A stretch of DNA of 64,000 nucleotides from Bacteroidia bacterium Ga0077558 (GTDB taxonomy: Bacteria > Bacteroidota > Bacteroidia > Chitinophagales > Chitinophagaceae). The stretch is from the NCBI GenBank assembly GCA_001464625.1, contig LNFJ01000004.1, positions 1 through 64,000 of the forward strand, in the 5' to 3' direction. Below are positions 10,322 through 19,960 of the stretch, piece after piece; position 1 is the stretch's first letter; the number at the start of each line of letters is the position of its first letter. The position numbers were made by a program, and so were the translations under genes. The notes beneath the pieces are model-generated. The model was given only the letters and a program-made list of their open reading frames with translations, ran no database searches and was not told the DNA's origin.

Positions 10322-10939
10322 TTACCTGTTTTGAATATTGATGTCTGTGTTCTCCAACGTTCGCCATTTTTCAATTAGGAAGCCATGCGAATTATTATCA
10401 CTCCGGGAAACATTTCTTAAATACCCTTCGGTAATAAGATTCCTAGTTACAACTGTGGTGGGCCGAATAATTTTCTGTTCGCCTTTATACCTAAAATAAA
10501 TGGGATAAACATCAGTGTTGATTATGATGCTGTCCACTTTAATTTCCTGGCTGATGTTGCCACTGATGAGATTGGAGTAATACCCATTCTCTTTCAGGTT
10601 GTCGTATTGCTGTTTTGCTGAGTTATCCGCCAAATACAAAGCCTTTGTAATGTTGGCTTGTATCACTTTATCATCCGGGTCAAGAGAAAAGAAAAAATGA
10701 TGAAACATTTTTACATGGTCTTTTGCTTCAACTGGAATATTATCCTTTCTATCGGCTGCATAAGCTTCCAATGCTTTGCCGTTTGCCAAAATAAATACCT
10801 TGTTTTGGGATTGGGATGAAAGCTGGTAGCTTTTGTATGCGATAAAAAGAGAAATGATAACACAGGCAGCTAAGAACGCAACACTGAATAGCCGGATGTA
10901 CCTAAAAGCGGTGTCTATATTTTTCGTTTTCTTAAACAT
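10322..10939 (-). CDS. traK: Conjugative transposon TraK-like protein
   Basis: N-terminal TM, NKVFILANGKALEAYAADRKDNIPVEAKDHVKMFHHFFFSLDPDD. Confidence 0.88.
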   Translation of the reverse strand: MFKKTKNIDTAFRYIRLFSVAFLAACVIISLFIAYKSYQLSSQSQNKVFILANGKALEAYAADRKDNIPVEAKDHVKMFHHFFFSLDPDDKVIQANITKALYLADNSAKQQYDNLKENGYYSNLISGNISQEIKVDSIIINTDVYPIYFRYKGEQKIIRPTTVVTRNLITEGYLRNVSRSDNNSHGFLIEKWRTLENTDINIQNR

Positions 10940-10975
10940 TGCTCACATTTTTTCCAAACCCACAATTGTATATTC

Positions 10976-11026
10976 TGCAATTATTTTACCAAGAGAGAAT
11001 ATTGAAGGGTAAGTGAGGTAGGGCTA
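10976..11026 (-). promoter_or_regulatory. Shared tra-unit promoter-like element, copy A (upstream of traK)
   Basis: Minus strand TAGCCCTACCTCACTTACC-N17-GGTAAAATAATTGCAG. Confidence 0.75.
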
Positions 11027-11094
11027 ACCGTTGAGTAAACACTTAGCTAGATGAATATTCTTAACTTCATAAATCAAATATTATCGAAATTTTA

Positions 11095-12471
11095 ATGAAA
11101 ATTGAACCAATCACAATACGGCAGATTTCGAAGAATCAGTTTAATATTTTTATGCTGTTTACACGGCACCCTGCTGTGCAAAATTTTGCTAGAGAGTTAG
11201 AATATTATTCAAATGACGACAATTCTATTTTAGGAGTGGTGCTGTTAGATTTATATGACAGAGACTTTAGTTATGTGCTTTTGGTGAGAGATGAAAACAG
11301 ACAATTCAGAGAGTTTGACACCAAAGTGAGTTTTACCAGCAAAGCTGAAGCCGTAAATATGTTGAGTAATTCCATGAAGTGGCATACAGCACAGAATCTT
11401 AAATCTATTGTGCATAACCTGCCAGAAAGAGGAATGGATTTATTTAATATTGTAGTGAACCAAGAAAAAATCCACCCCTATTTTACAAGACTTAATGAGG
11501 ATACTCAATTTATCCCTTCAAAAAGGGCCATCATTGAAATTGCCAATCATCTTTCTGATATTGACGGAAATTTTATCGAACAATTTCAGTCTGTAAATGG
11601 ATTTGATGCCAGGCTTTGGGAAATTTATTTATTTGCCTCGATAACTGAACAAGAGTTTTTAATCAACAGAAAGTATGAAAGACCTGATTTTATTATTCAA
11701 AAGTATGATGCTGAACTTGGAGTTGAGGCTGTTACACTGGGAAGGGATAAAAACAATCCACCAACATATTTGCCCAATGAAGAAAAATTAACGAGGCCAG
11801 CAGATATTTTGACAAAAATTCAAAATGAAATACCCCTCAGATATGGAAGTACCCTTTTTTCAAAATTGAGTAAAAAATATTGGGAATTACCACATTTAAA
11901 AGACAAATCTTTCTTATTGGCTGTTGCTGACTTTCATGATGATTTTTCAATGACCTGGTCATACATTTCTTTGGTCGAATATTTATATGGGCAGAGAGAG
12001 GAGTTGATTGTTTCGGAAGATGGCTCCGCTTTTGCAAAGACTGAAAGGATAACTCACTATACTAAACCTACAGGAGCAAAAATAAATTCAGGATTCTTCT
12101 TTGAGCCAGATTGTGAAAACATAAGTGGTGTACTATTTAGCACAACAGGAACAATTTCAAAGTTTACGAGGATGGGTATCCAGGCAGGGTTTTCATCCAG
12201 CAAACAAAAAGTATTGAGAGTTGGCGACCGCTATGACCATAATTCTAATTCATTTACTCCAATAACATTTTCCTATTTGGTTGATGAAAATGGGACTGAA
12301 ACATGGAGCGAAGGGTTAAATTTATTTCATAATCCCAAAGCTAAACATCCTGTTGATTTGGACTTGTTTCCAAACATTGCTCACCATAAACTGGAAGGTG
12401 AGCAACTAATTAGTTGGGTACCTGAATTTCATCCGTTTTCCTCAATTAATATCAACACTATTGTAAAATAA
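11095..12471 (+). CDS. Orphan protein with PD-(D/E)XK-like nuclease signature
   Basis: LWEIYLFASITEQEFLINRKYERPDFIIQKYDAELGVEAVT; opposite strand to flanking tra genes. Family assignment is tentative. Confidence 0.55.
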   Translation: MKIEPITIRQISKNQFNIFMLFTRHPAVQNFARELEYYSNDDNSILGVVLLDLYDRDFSYVLLVRDENRQFREFDTKVSFTSKAEAVNMLSNSMKWHTAQNLKSIVHNLPERGMDLFNIVVNQEKIHPYFTRLNEDTQFIPSKRAIIEIANHLSDIDGNFIEQFQSVNGFDARLWEIYLFASITEQEFLINRKYERPDFIIQKYDAELGVEAVTLGRDKNNPPTYLPNEEKLTRPADILTKIQNEIPLRYGSTLFSKLSKKYWELPHLKDKSFLLAVADFHDDFSMTWSYISLVEYLYGQREELIVSEDGSAFAKTERITHYTKPTGAKINSGFFFEPDCENISGVLFSTTGTISKFTRMGIQAGFSSSKQKVLRVGDRYDHNSNSFTPITFSYLVDENGTETWSEGLNLFHNPKAKHPVDLDLFPNIAHHKLEGEQLISWVPEFHPFSSININTIVK

Positions 12472-12498
12472 AACATCCATGATGCTTTCTGCACTACA

Positions 12499-12535
12499 GT
12501 ACAAGTGTGCGACGCAACGAAGATGCCATGAAAAA
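12499..12535. repeat. Short intergenic repeat, copy 2 (AGTACAAGTGTGCGACGCAAC...GATGCCATGAAAAA)
   Basis: 21-nt core identical to copy 1 at 3576. Confidence 0.7.
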
Positions 12536-12560
12536 GCTAAAGTTGGTAACAAAATAAAAA

Positions 12561-13751
12561 TTACGTCTTCCCACTCAACTTATCTTTCATATAACTTCCA
12601 CTACCACTATTCCCTTCTTTAAAATAGCCTTGTGATGCACCAGCGTCGGCCATACTGTTACTCATTTTATTTGCGGCACCGCCAAGTGCATCCCTTGTCA
12701 TAGAAGCGCCACCAACCATTACAGTACGACTGGATGTACTCATCATATTAGTAACCTTATACAACAATGTATTTCCGCCACCGGCATGAATGATATAATT
12801 GGCAACCGAAGGAACAGTGAAATAACCGATGATGCCGATAATCATAAAAATTAAATACGCCGTATCTGTTGTACTGAAAAATGTATCGCCATTGGTAGCT
12901 ATCTGCTGCAAATCTTCTTTCAGCATATTCTCCTGAATTTTACCCATGATGCCGCCAAATATATTGGCGACAGGCAACCACAGAAAGATATTCAGATAGC
13001 GGGCAATCCAAACAGTCAATGTATGCTGAAAACCATCGAATACTGCAATGCCAAAAACTAATGGCCCAAGTATTCCCAGCACAATTAAATAAAACGTTCG
13101 AATAGTATTTATACAAAGTGCAGACGCTTCAAAAAGTACTTTCAGTACCTCACTCATCCATTGTTTAATGGAGTTACGAAAATTGTAGGAGAATTTAGAG
13201 AAGGCGAACTTAATATCATTACCAATACTTTTTACCCATCCTTCTCTTTTATCGCCGTAGTGATACTTGTACCATTTCTCCCTGTCGCCGCTTCCACTGG
13301 CACCAACATACATTTGCCAATAAGCTGTTTTCTTAATGGCTTCTTCTTTCATTTCCAGCAGTTTTGCCACTGCTTTATCAGAGTCTGTTACCATTGCCGC
13401 AGTGGCCGTAACAGTTGGCTTCATTACTCCATTTATCATAGCAATAACAGAAGGAAAAATTAGCACAGCAAAGCCCAACACAAACGGACGAAACAGCGGA
13501 TAAAAATCAACCGGCTCTGCTCTGGCAATATGCCCCCACACTCTTGACGCAATATACCAGGTGGCTGCAAAGCCAGCAATACCACGGCCGACACCTATTA
13601 AACGGCTGCATAGCGGCATCATATCATCGTACAATTTCTCCAACACTTCATGCAGGCTTCGGATGCGGTTTGCCATGCCTTGTGCATCGGCTAAATGAGG
13701 AAGTAATACAAATAATAAAGCAAGCACAGTTATTCTCACACACAATTTCAT
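12561..13751 (-). CDS. traJ: Conjugative transposon TraJ-like polytopic membrane protein
   Basis: Signal peptide + multiple TMs, WGHIARAEPVDFYPLFRPFVLGFAVLIFP; start trimmed to Met at 13751. Confidence 0.88.
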   Translation of the reverse strand: MKLCVRITVLALLFVLLPHLADAQGMANRIRSLHEVLEKLYDDMMPLCSRLIGVGRGIAGFAATWYIASRVWGHIARAEPVDFYPLFRPFVLGFAVLIFPSVIAMINGVMKPTVTATAAMVTDSDKAVAKLLEMKEEAIKKTAYWQMYVGASGSGDREKWYKYHYGDKREGWVKSIGNDIKFAFSKFSYNFRNSIKQWMSEVLKVLFEASALCINTIRTFYLIVLGILGPLVFGIAVFDGFQHTLTVWIARYLNIFLWLPVANIFGGIMGKIQENMLKEDLQQIATNGDTFFSTTDTAYLIFMIIGIIGYFTVPSVANYIIHAGGGNTLLYKVTNMMSTSSRTVMVGGASMTRDALGGAANKMSNSMADAGASQGYFKEGNSGSGSYMKDKLSGKT

Positions 13752-13779
13752 ACACACTACTTTATAAAGGGAAAAAATG

Positions 13780-14406
13780 TCATTTAACCAATCCATGCAA
13801 TCTTCTGCTCATTTCAATTTCGGTGAGTTCTGCTTTACGTTGCAGTGAAAGCATGTTTGTATTATTGGTAAACTCTTTGAGGAATGAATATTGGTCTTCC
13901 ACAGACAGATAAATTTTATCAATTGCCTGCAGCCGTTCATCATCACTCATGCGAAGTCTGCCTGATGTAATTACCATTACCAGTTCATCCAGGCTTTGCA
14001 GGCTGACTTTAAAGAGGTTGGCATATACTTTGCCGAGGTATTCAATCTCATCAGGTGTAAATTGCTTTTCTTCTTTAAAGCGGTTATACGCCAGTTTATA
14101 TTCTTTAGCTATCCGAAGTTGATAGCTGATTATATCTGCAATACGTTTATATTTTTTAACTGCCGGGCTTACCTGCATTAAACCATCTAAGAAAGCTTTA
14201 TGAATGTTGAAATTTCCTTCGGATATATTTTTAACAGCAGTATATCCTTTATTCAGGAGTTTATACCCATCATACATATTCTGCAAAATCTTTTTAAACT
14301 GCGCCAGTTTTTCTATATTGAGTAATAGTTGTTGCACTTCTTCACTTTGTGCTTTTAGTTGAAAACTCATACCGCACATAATCAAAATCACAATTAGTTT
14401 TTTCAT
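13780..14406 (-). CDS. TraI-like conjugative transposon protein, paralog 1
   Basis: Secreted, coiled-coil rich; C-terminal LSLQRKAELTEIEMSRRLHGLVK shared with 14403 and 18879 products. Confidence 0.75.
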   Translation of the reverse strand: MKKLIVILIMCGMSFQLKAQSEEVQQLLLNIEKLAQFKKILQNMYDGYKLLNKGYTAVKNISEGNFNIHKAFLDGLMQVSPAVKKYKRIADIISYQLRIAKEYKLAYNRFKEEKQFTPDEIEYLGKVYANLFKVSLQSLDELVMVITSGRLRMSDDERLQAIDKIYLSVEDQYSFLKEFTNNTNMLSLQRKAELTEIEMSRRLHGLVK

Positions 14407-15062
14407 TTTACTCCATTTATAAGTTTAGAACGGTTTATTTCTAATTGCTCATTCAATCGTTGTAGAGATAGCAACCCCATGTCCTCATTAAACGAACAGG
14501 CAAAAGAATATTTATCCTGCATGTCCGCATATAAGTTGTCAATCCGCTTTATTCGTTCGTCATCTTTCATTTCCAGTTTGTCCGACGTGGTGACAAGAAT
14601 TAATTCATCAATTGTTTTCAGGCACTCATCTAACAGCGTATCAAAAACCTGTTTGCAATAATCTAATTCGGTATCGGTAAGTTGTTTTGCTTCCTTTATT
14701 TGTGCAAGAGTGAATTTTGCTTCCTTAATGATTTTAATTTGAAAAGTAATAATATCCGCCACTTTTGTGTAACGGCGAATAGCCGGGTTTACATTTTTAA
14801 GGTGGTTGTAGAAATCCCGATGCAGGTTAAAGTCGCCGTTCTTTATATTTCTAATAGTGTTAATACCGCTGGTGGCAATGTTATACCCTTTTTTTGCATA
14901 GCCGAGGTACACCTGCAAGGCTGCAATTTGCTGCAGCAGGTATTTTTTCTGCGTTGATTGTTGGTTAAGCCATTCGTCAGTAGTTTGAGAATATACATGG
15001 TTAATACCGCCAAGTACTACGACTAATAAAAGGATAATATTTTTTCTACTTGCTGTTTTCAT
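14403..15062 (-). CDS. TraI-like conjugative transposon protein, paralog 2
   Basis: Same architecture; LSLQRLNEQLEINRSKLINGVK; 4-nt overlap with paralog 1. Confidence 0.75.
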   Translation of the reverse strand: MKTASRKNIILLLVVVLGGINHVYSQTTDEWLNQQSTQKKYLLQQIAALQVYLGYAKKGYNIATSGINTIRNIKNGDFNLHRDFYNHLKNVNPAIRRYTKVADIITFQIKIIKEAKFTLAQIKEAKQLTDTELDYCKQVFDTLLDECLKTIDELILVTTSDKLEMKDDERIKRIDNLYADMQDKYSFACSFNEDMGLLSLQRLNEQLEINRSKLINGVK

Positions 15063-15084
15063 TCTTGCTAATTGATTATGATAT

Positions 15085-15132
15085 GCAGCAAATAGTTTTC
15101 CAAAAGGAAGTAATTTGGGGTAAGAGGGGTAG
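15085..15132 (-). promoter_or_regulatory. Shared tra-unit promoter-like element, copy B (upstream of traI-like pair/traJ)
   Basis: Minus strand TACTACCCCTCTTACC-N17-GGAAAACTATTTGCTGC. Confidence 0.75.
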
Positions 15133-15282
15133 TAATATGGTCTTGCTTAAAGAATTTTAGCTAACACAACCTATTGGGTCGGGTTTGCAAAAGACTTTAT
15201 TTTGTAAATTCGTAAACACATTAATCAGCTGCAACTGCAGGCGCAGCATACACTCAAATAGCTAACTTACAAAATAGAAAAA

Positions 15283-15675
15283 ATGGTAAAGAACTTCAAA
15301 CCGGCGGAATACAATTCAGTTTCACCTTACTTCATAGTAAACGGTGCTCAAACGTTTATTGACTTAATTAAAACAATTTTTGAAGCAAAAGAACTTAGGC
15401 GGTATGATATGCCTGATGGCACAATTATGCATGCAGAAATTCAGATTGACGATTCTGTAATTATGCTGGGCGATTCATCAGAGAAGTTTCCCCCGGTACC
15501 TATTGTGATGCATGTGTATGTTCCTGATGTGGATGCAACATTTCAAAAGGCGATTGATGCTGGTTGTGAAGTTGTGGAGACGCCTAAAGAAAGAGAAGGA
15601 GACCCGGACAGACGGGCAACATTTAAGGATTTTGCCGGAAATATGTGGTCAATCGGAACACAAAAACATATTTAA
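15283..15675 (+). CDS. VOC (glyoxalase/PhnB-like) family protein
   Basis: YFIVNGAQTFIDLIKTIFEAKELRR...ATFKDFAGNMWSIGTQ. Confidence 0.85.
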   Translation: MVKNFKPAEYNSVSPYFIVNGAQTFIDLIKTIFEAKELRRYDMPDGTIMHAEIQIDDSVIMLGDSSEKFPPVPIVMHVYVPDVDATFQKAIDAGCEVVETPKEREGDPDRRATFKDFAGNMWSIGTQKHI

Positions 15676-15681
15676 CAGAAA

Positions 15682-16074
15682 ATGGAAAAAACTATTGCTG
15701 CTTATAACAAAGTACAATCCGGGATTGACGGAGAGATTTGCAGCCGTCTAATGGAAATAATTAATAAACATCTGCCGAAAGCGGAAAATAAAATCTGGCA
15801 TGCACACCCGGTATGGTTTTTAGATGGAAACCCAATTGTGGGCTACAGCAAAATAAAAGCAGGCATAAGGCTTATGTTTTGGAGTGGAGTAAGTTTTGCT
15901 GAAGATATGCTGATGGCAGGGACTGGAAAATTTAAAGATGCCTCATTTATTTATACTGACACTGGGCAAATTAAATTAAGCGACCTGAAACGCTGGCTGG
16001 GCAAAGCCAAAAAAATTCAGTGGGATTATAAAAATATTGTTAAAAGAAAAGGTGAACTAGTGCGGTTAAAGTAG
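15682..16074 (+). CDS. DUF1801-like protein
   Basis: IWHAHPVWFLDGNPIVGYSKIKAGIRLMFWSG pattern. Confidence 0.7.
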   Translation: MEKTIAAYNKVQSGIDGEICSRLMEIINKHLPKAENKIWHAHPVWFLDGNPIVGYSKIKAGIRLMFWSGVSFAEDMLMAGTGKFKDASFIYTDTGQIKLSDLKRWLGKAKKIQWDYKNIVKRKGELVRLK

Positions 16075-16131
16075 CTAAGTTAAATGAATAAAATGAAACT
16101 ACTTAAGTAGTTTCAGCTAATTGATAGCATC

Positions 16132-16914
16132 ATGAAATATTGGTATCAAAAACCCACTAAAGAAATATCCGATTATGTACGAACTGTGCTGATAGTAGAA
16201 GGCTTTTCTAAATTAAGCAATACCAAAACCCCACTTGTAACAAATGGAACATCTACACTTTTTTGCCGGACTGAAAAATGTACAAACAAGACTGAAAAAA
16301 TAGTACAACTAACATTATTTGGTCAATCAACTCCTGCCGAAGCCTTAGAGTTAAGCAAAGGCACTACCCTAATCGTCTATTTATTCAATCCATTTACCGT
16401 AACGCCCCTTTTTAATATCTCTGCTGCAAAACTGATTAAATCTCCGGTTGAGCTTGCCAACTGGAATGCTCATAAAACTAATGCACTGAAAACACAATTG
16501 ACCTATGCTGATACCACTGCAAGAAAGATTGAAATCCTGGATAATTTGTTGATTCATCAACTGGAACAAAATAAAATTGAATGTGAAAGTATTCGTTATG
16601 CAACCGATGAAATTATGTGCAATACTGACCCGGAAATTTTGCCAACGATATTGATGAACTTAGGCATCAATGAAAGAACATTTCAGCGACGGTTTAAAAA
16701 ATATGTAGGAATTACAGCTACTCAATACCGGCGAATTTGCCAGTTTCAACTTTCTTTTTCGCAGGTAAAGGGCAAACATTTTGATACACTTACAGATGTG
16801 GCCTATAATAATGGATTTGCTGACCAGAACCATTTTATACGGTCATTTAAAGAGTTTACCCAAATGACTCCTAAAGACTATATAAAGTCAGGCCTAAAGC
16901 CAAAAAAGAGATAG
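16132..16914 (+). CDS. AraC-family transcriptional regulator
   Basis: C-terminal INERTFQRRFKKYVGITATQYRRICQFQLSFSQ...DVAYNNGFADQNHFIRSFKEFTQMTPKDY. Confidence 0.9.
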   Translation: MKYWYQKPTKEISDYVRTVLIVEGFSKLSNTKTPLVTNGTSTLFCRTEKCTNKTEKIVQLTLFGQSTPAEALELSKGTTLIVYLFNPFTVTPLFNISAAKLIKSPVELANWNAHKTNALKTQLTYADTTARKIEILDNLLIHQLEQNKIECESIRYATDEIMCNTDPEILPTILMNLGINERTFQRRFKKYVGITATQYRRICQFQLSFSQVKGKHFDTLTDVAYNNGFADQNHFIRSFKEFTQMTPKDYIKSGLKPKKR

Positions 16915-16973
16915 TGTCGTTTTCATTCTATTTCACAGGCAACGCTGGTTTTAAATTTGTAAAAAATTAGATA

Positions 16974-17825
16974 ATGAAAGAAATTATAACTCCCTGCATC
17001 TGGTTCAATAACCAGGCCGACGAAGCAGCTTCGTTTTACTGTTCTGTACTGGCAAATACAAAAATTGCAGCACAATCACCCTTTGTGACAGAACTGAATA
17101 TTTCCGGTCATCGGTTTACCCTGTTAAATGGTGGACCAAAGTATCAACCCAATCCTTCAATTTCTTTCTTTTACATCTGCGAAACAATGGAAGAAATACA
17201 ACAAATCTGGAATTCGTTTGCTGATGGTGGAAAGGTGTTAATACCATTGGATAAATATCCCTGGAGTGAAAAGTATGGATGGGTTACTGACCGTTACGGA
17301 ATCTCCTGGCAACTTGCATTTGGCAAGATTACTGATGTAGGGCAAAAGATAACCCCCACTTTTTTATTTACCGGTAAGCAATATGGCCAGGCTGAAGAAG
17401 CGATGACAGCTTATACCTCTATTTTTAAAGATACCGGAATAGATGGCATTTCCCGGTATGGAGCAAATGATTCACCAGATAAAGGAGGCAAAATAAAGCA
17501 TGCACAGTTTACATTGAACGGTCAAAAATTTATGATGGAAGAAAGTGCTCAGCCTCACAAATTTATTTTTAGTGAAGGGGTTTCTCTTACTATTCATTGC
17601 GAAACTCAAGAAGAGATAGACTATTACTGGCAGAGGCTGACTGAAAGCGGTGAAGAAAGTATGTGTGGGTGGCTGAAAGATAAGTTTGGCGTATCGTGGC
17701 AGGTTGTTCCAAATGTGTTGGAGAAAATTATGAATGACCCTGCAAAAGCAGGTAAAGCAGCGCAGGCATTTATGAGTATGCGAAAGCTGGATATTGAGCA
17801 AATTGTTCAGGCTTCAATTTCCTGA
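16974..17825 (+). CDS. VOC family protein (3-demethylubiquinone-9 3-methyltransferase-like, two repeats)
   Basis: ITPCIWFNNQADEAASFYCSVLANTKI...; second repeat TPTFLFTGKQYGQAEEAM. Confidence 0.88.
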   Translation: MKEIITPCIWFNNQADEAASFYCSVLANTKIAAQSPFVTELNISGHRFTLLNGGPKYQPNPSISFFYICETMEEIQQIWNSFADGGKVLIPLDKYPWSEKYGWVTDRYGISWQLAFGKITDVGQKITPTFLFTGKQYGQAEEAMTAYTSIFKDTGIDGISRYGANDSPDKGGKIKHAQFTLNGQKFMMEESAQPHKFIFSEGVSLTIHCETQEEIDYYWQRLTESGEESMCGWLKDKFGVSWQVVPNVLEKIMNDPAKAGKAAQAFMSMRKLDIEQIVQASIS

Positions 17826-17877
17826 ATACCTGAATGTTTGTTAAACTTATCTTCTTTATTTTTTTACACAAAAAACA

Positions 17878-18876
17878 ATGTTAAAGTATAGCAATTTAAT
17901 TCTGGCCATTTTAATTGTGATAAGCAATTTTGCTCTTGCACAAGAACAAAAATCAAAAAGTATGGACAGTTCAACAATGACCCTTACAAAAACATTTAAT
18001 GTACCATTAGAAATGTTGTGGAAAGCATGGAGCCATGCAGATTATGTAAAACAATGGTGGGGCCCGGAAGGCTTTACAGCACCTATGGCAGACATTAATC
18101 TTAAAAAAGACAGCACTTCACTTGTATGTATGCGTTCGCCTGATGGATTTGAAATCTATAACAGTTGGACGTATACCCAAATACTACCCATGTACAGCAT
18201 TGAGTTTGTACAGCACTTTACAGATAAGGATGGGAATAAGTTAAACCCTGCTGCTATCGGGCTACCGCCAGGTATTCCTGAAGCTGTGCCTCATGTTATC
18301 CGCTTTGAGGATATGGGTAATGGAGCTACTAAATTAACTGTAACCGAATCAGGATATTCGTCATCACAAGTTGTGGAGATATCTAAAGCCGGTATGCTCC
18401 AATGTCTGACTAAAATGGAAAAGTTATTAGAAAAGGAAAAGGCCAATGGAGTACAGAAATCCGTTATTAAGCAGTTAGCAATAAACACTACTCCTGCAAA
18501 ACTGTGGAAAGTATTGACAAGTCCGGAAGCAATCAAGCAATGGCTTGGTGGTGCAAATACTGAATCGTCGTGGACATCGGGCTCGCCAATAACCTTTACC
18601 GGTAATTGGAACGGAAAAGAATATAAAGACAAAGGAGTCGTATTACAGTTTATTCCAGAAAAGGTTTTTCAGTTTAGTTATTGGAGTAGTTTTTCCGGAT
18701 TGCCAGACAGCACCGAGAATTATTCAATCATCAGGTTAGAAATTGTTCCGAAAGATAAATCGGTCTTGTTGATTTTATCGCAAAGTAATTTTGCTACGGC
18801 AACTATGTATGAGCATTCTGCTAAAAATTGGGATGAATCATTACAAGTAATATTAGCATCGTCTGAAAAAAAATAG
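17878..18876 (+). CDS. Secreted tandem SRPBCC (AHSA1-like) domain protein
   Basis: TKTFNVPLEMLWKAWSHADYVKQWWGPEGFTAP and second domain INTTPAKLWKVLTSPEAIKQWLGG. Confidence 0.85.
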   Translation: MLKYSNLILAILIVISNFALAQEQKSKSMDSSTMTLTKTFNVPLEMLWKAWSHADYVKQWWGPEGFTAPMADINLKKDSTSLVCMRSPDGFEIYNSWTYTQILPMYSIEFVQHFTDKDGNKLNPAAIGLPPGIPEAVPHVIRFEDMGNGATKLTVTESGYSSSQVVEISKAGMLQCLTKMEKLLEKEKANGVQKSVIKQLAINTTPAKLWKVLTSPEAIKQWLGGANTESSWTSGSPITFTGNWNGKEYKDKGVVLQFIPEKVFQFSYWSSFSGLPDSTENYSIIRLEIVPKDKSVLLILSQSNFATATMYEHSAKNWDESLQVILASSEKK

Positions 18877-18878
18877 AC

Positions 18879-19559
18879 CTATTTCCCAATCCCATACAAC
18901 CTTCTCACATACTCAATCTCACCTCTTTCGTTTGCCCGTTGCAAACTCAACATTTTATTTTGGTTATTGAAATCTTTCAAATCAACATACTGTTGTTCCA
19001 GGTTATCAGATACGGTATTTATTATTTCCAATCGTTTGGCATCACTCATTTGTGTGGCAAAAGCATTTACTACCAAAAATAGCTGGTCTATGCTTTTCAG
19101 GCTTTCAGCCATCATACCAGAATAGATGTTGTACATATAATCCAATTCATCAGCAGTAAAGTTTTTATCTTGTTTAAATAAAGCCCAGGCGCCTTTGTAT
19201 TCATTTATCATCTGCACTTGCCTTTCTATTATATCTTTTACCCGGTTGTAATAGGCCAGCGCCGCTTTTACTTTCCATAATTCCTGGAAATAATCATCAT
19301 AGAGCTTACGCTGCTTTTCCACCCAGTCCTTAATCTCATTCAGCTTCAACTGGCTCATTTTATTTTCCAATGTTTTCTGAGCATTCTGCAGCCAGATGGT
19401 TTTGTTCTGCAGCCGCTGCATTTGCAGGTCAAGAGCTTTAATTACTTTTTTAACTGCAGCCTTTATAATTTCTGTAATGGGGTCTTGAGCTTTCAATTCC
19501 TGTATTGGCAAGAACATACAGCACATACTCAAACCCACAACTGCCAATAATCTTATCAT
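18879..19559 (-). CDS. TraI-like conjugative transposon protein, paralog 3
   Basis: C-terminal MLSLQRANERGEIEYVRRLYGIGK. Confidence 0.75.
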   Translation of the reverse strand: MIRLLAVVGLSMCCMFLPIQELKAQDPITEIIKAAVKKVIKALDLQMQRLQNKTIWLQNAQKTLENKMSQLKLNEIKDWVEKQRKLYDDYFQELWKVKAALAYYNRVKDIIERQVQMINEYKGAWALFKQDKNFTADELDYMYNIYSGMMAESLKSIDQLFLVVNAFATQMSDAKRLEIINTVSDNLEQQYVDLKDFNNQNKMLSLQRANERGEIEYVRRLYGIGK

Positions 19560-19565
19560 AATCTC

Positions 19566-19949
19566 TTATTTTATTTTTTTAAACTTATTGGTTCCATCAA
19601 ATAGTATTTTCTCTTTTATGTCAAATGAATAGTGGTCTAATGTTTCTGCTTCTTCCAGCAATTTCGTTTCCGTGTTGTAAATTCCCGATGTTTCCTTCAC
19701 CTTGTATTCAGGAACATTGGCTTCACCTTCCACTTGCCGGATATAGTGCCAGCGGTTTTGAATTTTAAACTCCTTTGCTGCCGGGTTCTGTACGGAGATA
19801 ATGAGAGTGTCAAATTCTTTTCCAAATTCATTTTGCTCGGTTCTTATGTAAGTACCAGGAATAAAGTCTATGGTAGCATCTTTTTCGAGAGAACTACAGC
19901 CTGATAATAAAATCGACCCGATTGCCGTAAGAAGATTGATTAATTTCAT
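19566..19949 (-). CDS. ICE-associated lipoprotein
   Basis: Lipobox ILLSGCSS; start trimmed from ORF-track 20006 to Met at 19949, which removes overlap with the upstream gene. Confidence 0.65.
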   Translation of the reverse strand: MKLINLLTAIGSILLSGCSSLEKDATIDFIPGTYIRTEQNEFGKEFDTLIISVQNPAAKEFKIQNRWHYIRQVEGEANVPEYKVKETSGIYNTETKLLEEAETLDHYSFDIKEKILFDGTNKFKKIK

Positions 19950-19960
19950 AAAAAGAGAAT

